Assembly (NCBI GenBank): GCA_033283175.1
Contig: JAWMQM010000004.1
Span: 1 to 64,000 of the forward strand
Reading direction: 5' to 3'
DNA: 64,000 nucleotides
Origin: Pseudomaricurvus sp033283175
GTDB taxonomy: Bacteria > Pseudomonadota > Gammaproteobacteria > Pseudomonadales > Cellvibrionaceae
The notes beneath the pieces are model-generated. The model was not told where the DNA came from. It did no database searches and saw only the letters and a list, made by a program, of their open reading frames with translations. Shown here one piece after another: positions 34,874 through 44,900 of the stretch (its first letter is position 1; the number at the start of each line of letters is the position of its first letter). The position numbers and the translations under genes were made by a program.

Positions 34874-36112
34874 TCAGCCTGCTGTCGCCGCGGGAACCCG
34901 CAAACCGGTTTGGGACCCATCCAGGTGACCGCTGTCACCCAGGCGACAGCCGACAATACGCTCGTACCAGGGCAAGGCCAGCGGCTTGGCAAACACCACC
35001 GGCCCCAATTTCACACCGCTGTCTGCTTTCATGCCGAGGGATTGGCGCAACCCGATTTCCAGATCGCTCATCGTCTGGCGGAACAGCCGCATACAGTGCA
35101 GGTAGCGGGTAAATTGCAGCGCCAGCCCCACCTTGCTGCCGCCGAAGCTGATCACACTGCCTGGTGTTTTCAGCAGGTTGACCGCCGCCTTGAAATCCAC
35201 CGACAGAGTCTCGGCCGGGGTTGTGTGCTGCAACGCCTGCAGCAGCTGCTCCCGCACGCCGCTGTCCAGCCCCTGGGGCAAACGTTCGGCCACCGGCGCT
35301 GGCGCTGGCTTGCTGCCGAGCGCAGCAGCGGCTTCATCCAGCTTGCGCTGCAGGAAGTCGTTAAACGGCACCAGGTGTTGGCGATCATGACCGCGGATCA
35401 GGTTGAAATAGTGGGTGGCGTCAAACAATCGCCAGAAGGTGCCCAGCTCAAACTGCAGGGCCAGGGTGCGGGCCAGCTGCAGTTGCACGGCATCAATGTC
35501 GCCGGCACTGCCGGGATCACCCTGCATCAGGGTTCTGCTGGCGTTGCGCAACATCTCCGGTGAACCGGCACAGACCTCGGCACCACCCACCAGCGCCCTG
35601 GTTTCATACACCAGATCCAGAAACGCGGGAGTGGTCACCGGAATATCACCCCCCAGGGCCCGGCGTTCAAACAGGGTCTGCATCACCCCGAAGTAACCCG
35701 CGCCCAGTTTGTAGCCCACTGCCTCCTTGGCGGGTAGCGGGGCATCTCCACCCTTCTGTTTCAGGAGGAAGAGGGTCGGCCCCAGCAGCTGATAGAGGAC
35801 CGGTACCAGGATATCCGACCAACTGAGCTGGCCCTCATCGGCCAGTTGCCGCACACCCGCCACTTCTGCCATGACATCGTTATAGAAGCGGGTGACCTGG
35901 GTCAGGGCCGAGTGATTCATGAGCTTGTCCTCACGACCATCGGTGTAAGGGCAGGCCCGCATCTCCATCTCCACCCCCATGCGAACTGACGCCGGAGCCC
36001 GGCGTTCGGTAACCGGTCGCCCCTCCGCATCCAGGACATGATCCAGTGAGAACAGCAGTTCGGATAGCGACCAGGGCTTCCCGGTCAGCGCGTTGGTTAA
36101 ACCTTGAGACAT
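34874..36112 (-). CDS. Conserved-looking protein of unknown function (412 aa)
   Basis: A 412-residue soluble protein with no signal peptide or membrane span. It is mostly helical in character, with segments such as LSELLFSLDHVLDAEGRPV, FYNDVMAEVAGVRQLADEG and VQLQLARTLALQFELGTFW. A Pro/Ala linker (GSKPAPAPVAERLPQG) near residue 275 may divide two domains. The ATG at 36112 follows GGGGGA. I recognise no family. It lies convergent with the AraC regulator and divergent from the MOSC gene. Confidence 0.75.
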   Translation of the reverse strand: MSQGLTNALTGKPWSLSELLFSLDHVLDAEGRPVTERRAPASVRMGVEMEMRACPYTDGREDKLMNHSALTQVTRFYNDVMAEVAGVRQLADEGQLSWSDILVPVLYQLLGPTLFLLKQKGGDAPLPAKEAVGYKLGAGYFGVMQTLFERRALGGDIPVTTPAFLDLVYETRALVGGAEVCAGSPEMLRNASRTLMQGDPGSAGDIDAVQLQLARTLALQFELGTFWRLFDATHYFNLIRGHDRQHLVPFNDFLQRKLDEAAAALGSKPAPAPVAERLPQGLDSGVREQLLQALQHTTPAETLSVDFKAAVNLLKTPGSVISFGGSKVGLALQFTRYLHCMRLFRQTMSDLEIGLRQSLGMKADSGVKLGPVVFAKPLALPWYERIVGCRLGDSGHLDGSQTGLRVPAATAG

Positions 36113-36196
36113 ACATCCCCCAAGCCAAGTCCTGAAAGTCGGCTATTTTACAGCTTCTGACGACATTCGGGCCACGAAAAACAGGGATTTCAGCCC

Positions 36197-36224
36197 TTGC
36201 AACAGAGCAGAAACTCTCTATATT
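36197..36224 (+). promoter_or_regulatory. Promoter of the MOSC gene
   Basis: TTGCAA (36197-36202), 16-base spacer, TATATT (36219-36224), ending 29 bases before the MOSC start codon. Confidence 0.6.
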
Positions 36225-36253
36225 GGCGGCCGCTTGCATAGGGAGGTATGGCT

Positions 36254-36718
36254 ATGAGCAGCATCCGTTTGAAAGGTATTGCGGTGCGCCCCGGGCAGAG
36301 GGCGGAGTTGCGCCTGTTACAACAGTGTGAAGTGACTTGTGAGGAAGGACTGGCCGGCGATCACCAGAGCAGACCCGGTAGCCGCCAGGTCACCGTCCTG
36401 AGTGATGAGAGCTGGCTGGACACCTGCCGGGATCTCGGCATCGAATTACCCTGGCAGACCCGACGCGCCAACCTGCTGCTGAGCGGCTACCGGTTTGGCT
36501 GGGAGGACCAGGGCAAACATCTCAGAATCGGCGAGCTGATCCTGAAAATCACCCGCGAAACCATGCCCTGTCGTCGTATGGATGAACTGCACGAAGGCCT
36601 GATGGGGTTCCTCAACCAGGATTGGCGCGGCGGCGTCTGCTGCCGGGTGATCCGGGACGGAGTTATCCGGGTGGGCGACCCCATCGAGATTATCGATACG
36701 GCACCCGACGCCGGCTGA
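36254..36718 (+). CDS. MOSC-domain protein
   Basis: A 154-residue MOSC (MoCo sulfurase C-terminal) domain protein. It has the QVTVLSDE segment and the conserved cysteine in ITRETMPCRRMDELHEGLM. MOSC proteins handle sulfur carriers or pyranopterin-related metal-sulfur chemistry; YiiM-like stand-alone forms reduce N-hydroxylated compounds. ATG 36254 is preferred over ATG 36248 because GGGAGG lies 7 bases before it and only 1 base before the other. Confidence 0.88.
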   Translation: MSSIRLKGIAVRPGQRAELRLLQQCEVTCEEGLAGDHQSRPGSRQVTVLSDESWLDTCRDLGIELPWQTRRANLLLSGYRFGWEDQGKHLRIGELILKITRETMPCRRMDELHEGLMGFLNQDWRGGVCCRVIRDGVIRVGDPIEIIDTAPDAG

Positions 36719-36740
36719 TCAGCCACAGCCGGTCACAGCC

Positions 36741-37574
36741 TCAGATAACCGGCTCTTCGCCTTCCAGTTTGGTGCGGTGCATCATGCGACCGCTGGCCGG
36801 ATCGTAGTGGGTGGCGCGGTGCATGGTGCCGGTGTTGTCCCACATCACCATATCACCGGGTTCCCAGTGATGGCTGTAAAAGAACGGCTCGCTGGTAGCC
36901 CAGTCCCGCAGGCCGTGCAGCAATCGGGCACTGGTGACGGGATCGACGTTCAGCACGCGCTCCGCCGTATTCCCCAACACCAGAGACTTGCGCCCGGAAC
37001 GGTGTTCCCACACCAGCGGCAACACCTTGTTGCCCATATTGATCCACTCTTCCAGCTTGGCCGCCGTCGGTTCCGGGTTGTGATAGAACTGTGATGCGGC
37101 AAAGGAGTGGAGCACTTCCAGACCTTCCAGCTCCTGTTTTTTCTCCTCCGGTAACGCATCGTAGGCGGCGTAGGTGTTACAGAACTCAGTATTGCCCCCC
37201 TCTTTCGGCAGCACCTTGGCCGACAGGATGGAAGCCAGGATCGGCACATCCGACATGGTGCCATCGATATGCCAGTAGAAGGCGCCCTTAAGGTAATCCG
37301 CGCGTGCGTTCTCTTCGGTATCGAGGGTGACCTTGTAAATTTCATCGCCGAAAATTTCCGGCGAGAATTCGCCAAGGGTTTTGGTAAATGCCACCTGCTC
37401 GGGATCCGTCATGTGCACCCCGGGAAATACCAGCACGCCACGCTGCTCCAGCAGCTCACGAATCCGGCCGGCGTATTTGCCGCTGATCAGGGTTGCTTTA
37501 TCGGCCAGGATCCTGCTGCCGATATTGGGATTGAGATCCACCACCTCAAATTCAGTTTTATCGCTAACAGTCAT
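36741..37574 (-). CDS. TauD/TfdA-family 2-oxoglutarate-dependent dioxygenase
   Basis: A 277-residue Fe(II)/2-oxoglutarate oxygenase. The HxD pair is at His102 and Asp104 (YWHIDGTMSD), with the distal His near 252 (NTGTMHRATHYDPASGR) and the 2-oxoglutarate-binding Arg about ten residues later. The family includes taurine, 2,4-D and alkylsulfate dioxygenases. GGAG precedes ATG 37574. It lies 77 bases downstream of a SnoaL-like gene, which in turn follows a Rieske oxygenase, so all three may act on one substrate. Confidence 0.93.
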   Translation of the reverse strand: MTVSDKTEFEVVDLNPNIGSRILADKATLISGKYAGRIRELLEQRGVLVFPGVHMTDPEQVAFTKTLGEFSPEIFGDEIYKVTLDTEENARADYLKGAFYWHIDGTMSDVPILASILSAKVLPKEGGNTEFCNTYAAYDALPEEKKQELEGLEVLHSFAASQFYHNPEPTAAKLEEWINMGNKVLPLVWEHRSGRKSLVLGNTAERVLNVDPVTSARLLHGLRDWATSEPFFYSHHWEPGDMVMWDNTGTMHRATHYDPASGRMMHRTKLEGEEPVI

Positions 37575-37651
37575 AATGTGTTACTCCGTAACGCGAACAA
37601 CCGCAGCCCCTCAGGGTGCCGCGGTTATTGGATTTTTCTGCCGGATGCCGC

Positions 37652-38119
37652 TTACAGCACGCCGTCATAATTTTTGAGCATGGCAGGGTCGGGCAGTTCC
37701 ATTTGCAGGTAGATGTCGATGTGCTCAATCTTGCCGGCGGCATTGAATTCGTACACTGACACGGAATTCACTGTGCTGTGGTGGCCGCCCATCACCGTGC
37801 GCTCCTCCAGCTCCAGGAACACCGTGTTGCCGGACTCGGTAATGCGCTTGAAGGAGCACTCCCACTCCGATGCCATGGCCCAGGGGGTGAGGAAACTGAT
37901 ATAGCTCTCCCAGGTCATCTCCTCCTTGAAGTTGCCGATACGACTGAAATTTTCCGTATCGCACAGCGCCGCCAGCGGCGCCCAGCTGTCTTCGGAGAAA
38001 CCGGGTTGTTTGGCCTCTGCCATCATGTCGGTCATGATCTGGCAGTAGTCGAGAATGGTGCGGGATTTACCGGTGTAGTTACCGATGACGTCGTTAACGT
38101 CCTGCAGGGGTAGAGACAT
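37652..38119 (-). CDS. SnoaL-like (NTF2-fold) protein
   Basis: A 155-residue protein with the cone-shaped NTF2/SnoaL pattern: helices first, then strands VFLELEERTVMGGHHSTVNS and VYEFNAAGKIEHIDIYLQME. Family members include polyketide cyclases, steroid isomerases and small oxygenase subunits. AGGAG lies 7-8 bases before ATG 38119. Its position between a Rieske and a TauD-type oxygenase suggests binding or isomerisation of the same aromatic, terpenoid or steroid-like substrate (inference). Confidence 0.8.
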   Translation of the reverse strand: MSLPLQDVNDVIGNYTGKSRTILDYCQIMTDMMAEAKQPGFSEDSWAPLAALCDTENFSRIGNFKEEMTWESYISFLTPWAMASEWECSFKRITESGNTVFLELEERTVMGGHHSTVNSVSVYEFNAAGKIEHIDIYLQMELPDPAMLKNYDGVL

Positions 38120-38324
38120 TGTGAACTCCTGTGCGCGCTGACGGAGCTGAGTGTACCGGCGCGCCTTATTATTTTTGTCACTTGGCTGTTCGTGCCCGCT
38201 GCAAGGCGGCAGCGGTCCGACAACCGGCTATCAAACATACCGCGCCTGCGCTCCGGCGGGTAGCGGCATCCGCACAGCTTTACAGTTTTAAATACTTCGC
38301 CTGCCAAGCCGGTGCGGCATACTG

Positions 38325-39698
38325 TCAGGCCTCACCAGCCATAAACCTGTCCACCACGGAGTGGAAGTGGGCCACACAAACCTCCTCCTGCGCCAGGGTC
38401 AACTGCTTTAACAGGCTGTTGCGCAAGCCCTTCTGCTGGCGCGACATCTGTTCGTAATCCTGCTGCAGTGCCAGGAAATAAGGATAGGTGCCCGGCTCGG
38501 TGACTTCCACCAACCCGGCGCGGAACTCTTCCATACCCGGCGGCAGCCACATGTAACTGGTGACATGCCAGACGCAGCGATTGGGATCGCCATCCGGATG
38601 CGGCGTCGGCAGGATGATGTGGCACTCACCGGCGCGCACGGTCATAAAGAAATTGGGGAACAGCAGGTAGCCGTGGTTATCGCTCATCTGGTCATCAGTG
38701 AGACCGCTCACATCCAGGCCACTGGCGGTCAGCGTCTCGCGGGTGGCCTGCTGTAACAGCGAACGACCGGAAACACCGTCCGGGAAGGTGAATTCCCCCT
38801 GCGTATCCTGATAGGCCGCCGCCAGCTCCTCAAACTTCGGCAGGATCGCCGCCACACCGGGGAAGGTGCCGGGCAAGGCACGAATCGCCTCCACCTCCCG
38901 GTTGGCGCTGAAATCGGGATCGTTGGCGTGTTTCACATCGAACGGCGCCACCGCCAGGTTGTGGTGGGAAGGAAAGTTATAGCGGGTACGGAACGGGTCG
39001 ATCACAATCACCGACAGCAGTTCAGGATGGATACCGTCGATGTGGTAACCCTCCTGGAAGGCATCCACCACCACCTTCCAGTTGCAATCCAGCGCCTCGC
39101 GCACATCCATCACCGGCGTCAGTCTTTCCAGGTGGTAGGGTTCCAGGAACTGCACCACATCCTCCCCCAGATACTCCCGCAGTGGCTGGGCGTTGGCATC
39201 GGGGTTGAGGAAGATAAAGCCGCCGAAGGTGTCCACCGACACCGGCACCAGGCCGTGCCGGCTCTTGTCGATGGGGCCCACCAGGTCCGGCCGCCCCACC
39301 CCCACCAGCTTGCCGTCCAGGGCAAAAGACCAGTGGTGGTAAGGGCAGGTAAAGCGCCCGTTATTACCCTGTTTTTCCGTACACAGCACATTGCCACGGT
39401 GGGGACAGGCGTTCACAAAGCCGCGCACCTGCTGGTCGCTGCCACGCACCACCAGGAAGGACTGGTCAAAGAGCCGGTACTCCTTCCAGTCGCCGGCATT
39501 GGGGATCTGGTCCTCGCGTCCCACCGCCTGCCAGGTTTTCATCCAGATCCTCTCCCGCTCGCGCCCGGCGTACTCCCCGGAGACATAGCGGTCGGTGGAG
39601 ACTGACAGGTTGCTGCGGTCAAAGCCCGCCTCCTGCATGCCTACACTCTTCTCTCTGCGCAGGTCGTCGATCAATCCTTGCGGTTGTGCCGTTTGCAT
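38325..39698 (-). CDS. Rieske aromatic-ring-hydroxylating oxygenase, alpha subunit
   Basis: A 457-residue oxygenase component. The Rieske [2Fe-2S] ligands are CPHRGN and, about 18 residues on, CPYHHW (N-terminal third). The mononuclear iron site has DAFQEGYHIDGIHPE with its two histidines. ATG 39698 (MQTAQPQG) is used; the in-frame 39-residue extension upstream is not plausible. No ferredoxin or reductase gene is near, so electron donors must be encoded elsewhere. A 205-base gap separates it from the SnoaL-like gene. Confidence 0.93.
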   Translation of the reverse strand: MQTAQPQGLIDDLRREKSVGMQEAGFDRSNLSVSTDRYVSGEYAGRERERIWMKTWQAVGREDQIPNAGDWKEYRLFDQSFLVVRGSDQQVRGFVNACPHRGNVLCTEKQGNNGRFTCPYHHWSFALDGKLVGVGRPDLVGPIDKSRHGLVPVSVDTFGGFIFLNPDANAQPLREYLGEDVVQFLEPYHLERLTPVMDVREALDCNWKVVVDAFQEGYHIDGIHPELLSVIVIDPFRTRYNFPSHHNLAVAPFDVKHANDPDFSANREVEAIRALPGTFPGVAAILPKFEELAAAYQDTQGEFTFPDGVSGRSLLQQATRETLTASGLDVSGLTDDQMSDNHGYLLFPNFFMTVRAGECHIILPTPHPDGDPNRCVWHVTSYMWLPPGMEEFRAGLVEVTEPGTYPYFLALQQDYEQMSRQQKGLRNSLLKQLTLAQEEVCVAHFHSVVDRFMAGEA

Positions 39699-39882
39699 GA
39701 CGCTGTCCTCATTATTGTTATCCGTGCCTGCGACAACAGCAGACACCTTCGTAGCAGAGAGGACTCTAAAAGTGCACAGTGAGGGTGTAAACGTGATCCG
39801 CCCCGGCCGGGGCATTTAGCATCAGGAAAACGAAAGCATGCGCAAGATTGCGAAACAACAGGCGGGCTTCAGCGACTGGCGT

Positions 39883-40506
39883 TCAAGTGCGACGACTGAA
39901 ATCGACACTCACCACATTGTCGTCAATGGAGACCACAGGTGAGAGATTTTCCGCTTCCAGCCGCATCTCAATCAGGTTCAGGCAGAGATTACCCAGCCCC
40001 TCGGCGGCATTGGAATCGCCATTCTGCGCCGCCTGTTTGGAGAGGCGGGTATTGATCAGGAAACCGAAATCGAAGGCGGAGCGACCATCCACCGGCAGGG
40101 GCAGGTTGTCGTACAGAACACGGCGCTCCAGCTTCTCCATAACGCTGATAATCTTGCCCTCTTCCGGCGGCTCCGGGTCCAGCTGGTAGTGCTGCTCTGT
40201 GGCCAGGGCCTGCAGGGATTCGATCAGCTTCGCCTTATCATACAGGCCGGCCTGCTGGCAGATGGACGCCAACTCACGCCAGAAGCGATCCTGCAACAGC
40301 TGCGGGAAGCTGGCGAACTGATCGGCATTAAGACCGCACAGCAACAGGATGTAGCCGGTCTGCTGCTCCTGCAGTACCACACAGGCTTCCATGCCGATGA
40401 TTTTTAAATCGGCACGCCAGAGCAGGTCGGCGTCACCGTTGCGGGCCGGTTTGACGTGGCGCCCCAGCGCCTTGGCCAGTTCGCGGGTTACCAGGATACG
40501 CATCAT
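39883..40506 (-). CDS. DUF6933-like protein
   Basis: A 207-residue protein beginning MMRILVTRELAKALG, a start typical of the uncharacterised DUF6933 group, followed by a helical region (FPQLLQDRFWRELASICQQ). The remaining half (VLYDNLPLPVDGRSAFDFGF and onward) is not familiar. GGAGG lies 7 bases before ATG 40506. It is the third gene of a set with a truncated haemoglobin and another unknown gene (22-base gap). Confidence 0.75.
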   Translation of the reverse strand: MMRILVTRELAKALGRHVKPARNGDADLLWRADLKIIGMEACVVLQEQQTGYILLLCGLNADQFASFPQLLQDRFWRELASICQQAGLYDKAKLIESLQALATEQHYQLDPEPPEEGKIISVMEKLERRVLYDNLPLPVDGRSAFDFGFLINTRLSKQAAQNGDSNAAEGLGNLCLNLIEMRLEAENLSPVVSIDDNVVSVDFSRRT

Positions 40507-40528
40507 AGGCCTGCCTCCAGCGTGGGTG

Positions 40529-40993
40529 TCACAGCCCGGCGTTCGGCTGCGGCTTTTTACTCTGCTCAAACTCCGCCATCAGACGGATGCTCTCTGCCGG
40601 CGTTTCAAATTTTGCCACCAGGTAGTCGCGCAGCGCCTGCGGATAGCGCAGCTGCTCCAGCGCCGTCGCCATGCAGTGCAGCCACATCGCCTTGCTGTCC
40701 CCATCCACCGGCAGGTGTGCGTGAGCCACCGGCAGGCTGATGGAACCAAAGTGCTCGGCAAACAGTTTGGGGCCGCCCATCCAGCCGGAGAGAAAGTAGA
40801 CCAGCTTCTGCCGCGAACCGGTAAGGTCCTGCGGGTGCATATCGCGCAGGGCTTTGGCCTCCGGCAGGCTCTCCATCAGATCGTAAAAACGATCCACCAA
40901 TTGGGTGATACCCTCCAGCCCACCCACCGATTGATAGGTGGAATCGCCGGAGCCGTACAGTGGCAGGTCAGTCGTTGGCAGGTCAGTGCTCAT
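40529..40993 (-). CDS. Group II truncated haemoglobin
   Basis: A 154-residue globin. It shows the group II pattern: FYDLMESLPEAKALRDMHP, FLSGWMGGPKLFAEHFG, then the proximal His91 in AHAHLPV and Trp104 in MWLHCM (the TrpG8 that stabilises bound ligand). Such globins bind O2/NO and may act in NO detoxification or redox sensing. ATG 40993 overlaps the upstream stop codon (ATGA). Confidence 0.92.
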   Translation of the reverse strand: MSTDLPTTDLPLYGSGDSTYQSVGGLEGITQLVDRFYDLMESLPEAKALRDMHPQDLTGSRQKLVYFLSGWMGGPKLFAEHFGSISLPVAHAHLPVDGDSKAMWLHCMATALEQLRYPQALRDYLVAKFETPAESIRLMAEFEQSKKPQPNAGL

Positions 40994-41718
40994 GCAGCCT
41001 CCTCCAGGCAGACAGAATCGCGCCTGGCCAGTGAGCGCGAGCCCACGCCCTCTGCGTACAGGCGTTCCAGCAGGGTACAACGCCCCTCTTCACCGCGACC
41101 GCCGAGCCAGCGCAGTTCCTCCTGGGTCAGCAGCGTGGCCACAATCAGGGTCACGTCGCCACCCGCCGTCGCCAGGCTGTTCACGCCCGCGGGAAGATCC
41201 CGTGGCTGGTGCAGCAGTGCGCCGGCCAGTCCACGGCCATCCTTGATGTGCTCGATGTTGAAGCGCATGGAGAGCGGTTCACCTTCCAGCAGGCGACCGC
41301 ACAGGCGCGGGTAGCTGGCCAGGGTATGACTGATCTCGGCGGTCATGGGAAAGAGCCAGCTGTCTGCCAGTGTCAGCAGCTCCCCTTGCAAGGGGGCTAT
41401 CTCCGGGCTGCGCACCATCACCTCCAGGCCGAGGCCGGTGGCCAGCCGGTCCTTCTCCACCCAGGGATCGGAGAGACCGTCAGAGAGAATGGCGCCGCAG
41501 CCGTCCACCTCCAGCGCCAGCCATGCCGGGTCCGAAGGCCACTCAGGGCCATCCACCGGCCCCATCAGGGAGGTGAGCAGGAAGGGTTCGGAATCAAAGG
41601 CGGAGCAGATGGCAGCGTGACGGCTATTGCCGGCCTGTTGCAGGCGCTCACCATAGGGCTGGTTACTGAAACTGGCGGTGGAACCCGGGGCCGGGCTGCT
41701 CTGGTAGATAGTGGACAT
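40990..41718 (-). CDS. Protein of unknown function, coupled to truncated haemoglobin
   Basis: A 242-residue soluble protein without signal peptide. Segments such as WLALEVDGCGAILSDGLSDP, ADSWLFPMTAEISHTLASYP and VNSLATAGGDVTLIVATLLT suggest an alpha/beta domain; no known motif is recognised. Its stop overlaps the haemoglobin start by four bases (ATGA), so the two are co-translated. It is the first gene of the three-gene set. Confidence 0.75.
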   Translation of the reverse strand: MSTIYQSSPAPGSTASFSNQPYGERLQQAGNSRHAAICSAFDSEPFLLTSLMGPVDGPEWPSDPAWLALEVDGCGAILSDGLSDPWVEKDRLATGLGLEVMVRSPEIAPLQGELLTLADSWLFPMTAEISHTLASYPRLCGRLLEGEPLSMRFNIEHIKDGRGLAGALLHQPRDLPAGVNSLATAGGDVTLIVATLLTQEELRWLGGRGEEGRCTLLERLYAEGVGSRSLARRDSVCLEEAA

Positions 41719-41889
41719 GTCTGGCTCTTTCGCTGTGCTTACCAGACAAGCGGAGCAAAATTCGCTCCAGCACTTTTCCCGGGATGCAAAAATAAACCTG
41801 AAGCAATTCAGTCGGTTAGAAATGGCGCCCCTTCGTTACCCGTGACCAGGGCTGTGCCAATCCCCACAATTGGGGCAAAGGGGACATGG

Positions 41890-41909
41890 ATTCCCGCCTG
41901 CGCGGGAAT
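41890..41909. repeat. Short palindromic repeat (ATTCCCGC-CTGC-GCGGGAAT)
   Basis: Eight-base arms with a CTGC loop, flanked by GG and GACA. This 'TGGATTCCCGCCTGCGCGGGAATGACA' type of element is a common dispersed palindrome of proteobacterial intergenic DNA. It is the only recognisable item in the 233-base gap 41719-41951. Confidence 0.75.
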
Positions 41910-41951
41910 GACAGATGTGTGTGACACAAGATCGCAGGATAGGGATTCCCA

Positions 41952-44900
41952 TCACGACTGCGCAGCATGCAAGACCCGGTTGCGGCCCTCACGTTTGGCC
42001 TGATAGAGCGCCAGGTCCGCATCCCGCAGCAGCTGTGCCACGCCGCCGTCCTGTTGCGGTATGACCGATGCAGCACCGGCACTGATGGTGACCACCTCGC
42101 CAACCGATGAGTGCTGGTGAGCAATGGCCAACGTTTCAATAGTGCTGCGAACTTTCTCGCCAATCTGTTTCACACCTTCCGCATCGGTATCCGGCAGGAT
42201 CAGCATAAACTCTTCACCGCCGTAACGGGCTACCAGATCGGCCGGGCGATGCAGCTCTGACACCACGGCTTGTGCGACAACCTTGAGGCAGTCGTCACCG
42301 GCCTGGTGACCGTAAGTGTCGTTATAGGCCTTGAAGTGATCCACATCGAGCATGATTACCGACAGCGGCCGCTGCTCGCGACGCAGGCGCACCCACACCT
42401 CCTGCAGGTAGATATCCCCCTTGCGACGGTTGGCCACACCTGTAAGACCATCGCGATCCACCAGGCTTTGCAGCTCACGGTTGAGCTGCTCCAGCCGCGC
42501 CGTGCGTTCGGCAACCTTTTCTTCCAGCAGGCGCGAGTGATCCTGTACCTGTTCATAGAGCTGTGCATTTTCCATCGCCACCGACGCTTGCGCGGCCAGC
42601 AGGCGAATCACCTCTAAACGATCGCGCGTGAAGATATCGCTGGCGAGATTGTTCTCCATGTAGAGCACGCCCTCGACACCCTCCCTGCGCAGCGGCACAC
42701 ACAGCACCGAACGGGGTTTGGCCTTGAGCATATAGGGATCCTGTACGAACTGGCCTTCACGACAGGCATCGCGCAACACCAGCGCTTCACCACTGTGCAA
42801 CACCTGACTGATAAGGGTCACAGGCAATGGCAATTGACCGCCCTCAAGCATCGGCACCATGGAGTGACCCGGCAACACGATCGACGGTGCACTTTCACCC
42901 GGCAGTTTACTGGCCGCCACCCGCAAGCGGCCTTCCTGTCGTACCACCAGGCAGCCCCACTGACCACCGGCGTTTTCCAGCAGAATGGCCACCGTAGTTT
43001 TGAGCAATCGGTCAAGCACAATCTCGCCGGAAATTTCCCGCGACGCCTTCATTACCGACGCCAGATCAAGATCACCGCGCGTGTCACCCAGCACTGATAT
43101 CCCGCTGCCCGCCAGCATTTCACGCAATACCGGAAACTCCTGTTCCAGGTGGGCCACTTTACGACGCGCGCCCCAGCGATCATAAACACGGTGCGCCGCG
43201 CGCAGATAGCCTTCCGCAGAGCGCTGGCGCCCAAGTGCCAGCAAGTGACGCGCAGCTCGCTCATTGGCGGTGGCCTCATCCCGCAGGAAGCCGCTGTTGC
43301 GCGCAGCATCGATAGCGGCATCAAACCTGTCCAGCGCCAGATCGTTATTGCCATCCAGGCGCGCCAGCTCCGCCTCCATTAAATATTGCAAATGCAGAAA
43401 GTTTTCCGGGCAGTTGTCAGCCCAGTGACGGATACGGGATAAGTCGTACTCCATGCGCGCGCGGGTCACCTGCTGCTCTGCAACGGGCATCTCGGCATGA
43501 CTTGTCGCCAATGTCAGGCAGGCGACCACATAAAAACGCACCAGCTGTGGTAGTGACATGGCGGACTTGATGAGCTTATCCTGCGCACGCACATGCTCCA
43601 GTGCCTGTTCATTATGGCCGTAGAGCTGACAGATCTCAGCGCTGTAGATGTGGTAGTTGGCAATACCGGTCATAAAGCCCCGCTGCCGCATCCCCGCCAG
43701 ACACTGCTGCACATCGAAGGTGTCATCGCTCAGCGAGCAGAGCCCATCGGTCAGCCCCATCAAGTTGCGCTGCAACTGCAGAAACAGCGTGCCGGAATCG
43801 AGCGAGTCCTGATACGCGCATTCGCGCACAATCTCCAGATGCTCGGCGTGCAATCGTTCAGCGCTTTGCAGATCCAGGGTTGGGTCCCAGATCACACAAT
43901 CCTGTGCGCTGTAGGCGAGATAGAGCAGGTCACCGGATTGATACCCCGCCTCAATCCCCTTGCGGAACCAGGGCGTCAGACTCGACCAGTGGCGACTCCA
44001 GTGGTGCACAAACATGGCGTACACATAAATCACCCGCGCGCGCAGGGTGAGATCATCGAGGCGCTCGTTAATGGCCAGTCCCACCCTGGCGTATTCAAAT
44101 CCCAGGGCTGGCTCATCCAGCTCACCACAGAGCAGCATACCGTAAGCGGCGTAGGCAAATGCCGACTCCGGACAGTTACCGTGCTGCAGCGAAAAGTTAG
44201 CGGACTTGAGCACCAGATAAGGGAAGATGTTGCCACTGCCGGAGAGAAACGCCGCGGCAAAAATCTCCATCAGCAGACGCATGGCGGTGAGTGTGGCTTC
44301 ATCCTCCACCAGCGGGGCATCCACCAGATCCTCAATGCGGCGTCCACCAAGGTTCGCCAACACCAGTCGCCGCTCTTCTGCTATATCTTCCAAAGTCGGC
44401 TGATCGGTAAAGCGCACACCGAGCAAACGTAACCCTTCAATAGCGGCACCTATAGAGTCGTCCATCCGACCCAGCGTGGCGTACTGGCGGGTGCGGGTCA
44501 CGAGAATATTGCTGCGTTCCAGGTCGGTCGCCGCATGGGTAAGCAGAATCTCAATCCACTGCTCGGCTTCTTCGGTGCGATTGGTGAGATAGGCACACTG
44601 CTGGATTTCCGCCGCCAGCGCCGACATAAATTGTGGCTGTTGCTGCCAGGGGTCATCCGGCAGCAACTCCTGGGCAACGCACAAATAGGTAAACGCCGCT
44701 TCAAACGCCGCCGAGTGCCGCGCCCGTATCGCCGCGCTCAGATTCAGCTGCGCCAGTTGTTGCCGCTCGCCAGCATCAACCATCAACACTCGGCCTTCGT
44801 TAAAGTGTCCGACAATATCGATCAGGCGCTCGTTCAAAGCCGCCTCACCCGCGTCGGCGTACAGCAGACGCCCCATGGAAAGATGCACTTCCGGTAGCCG

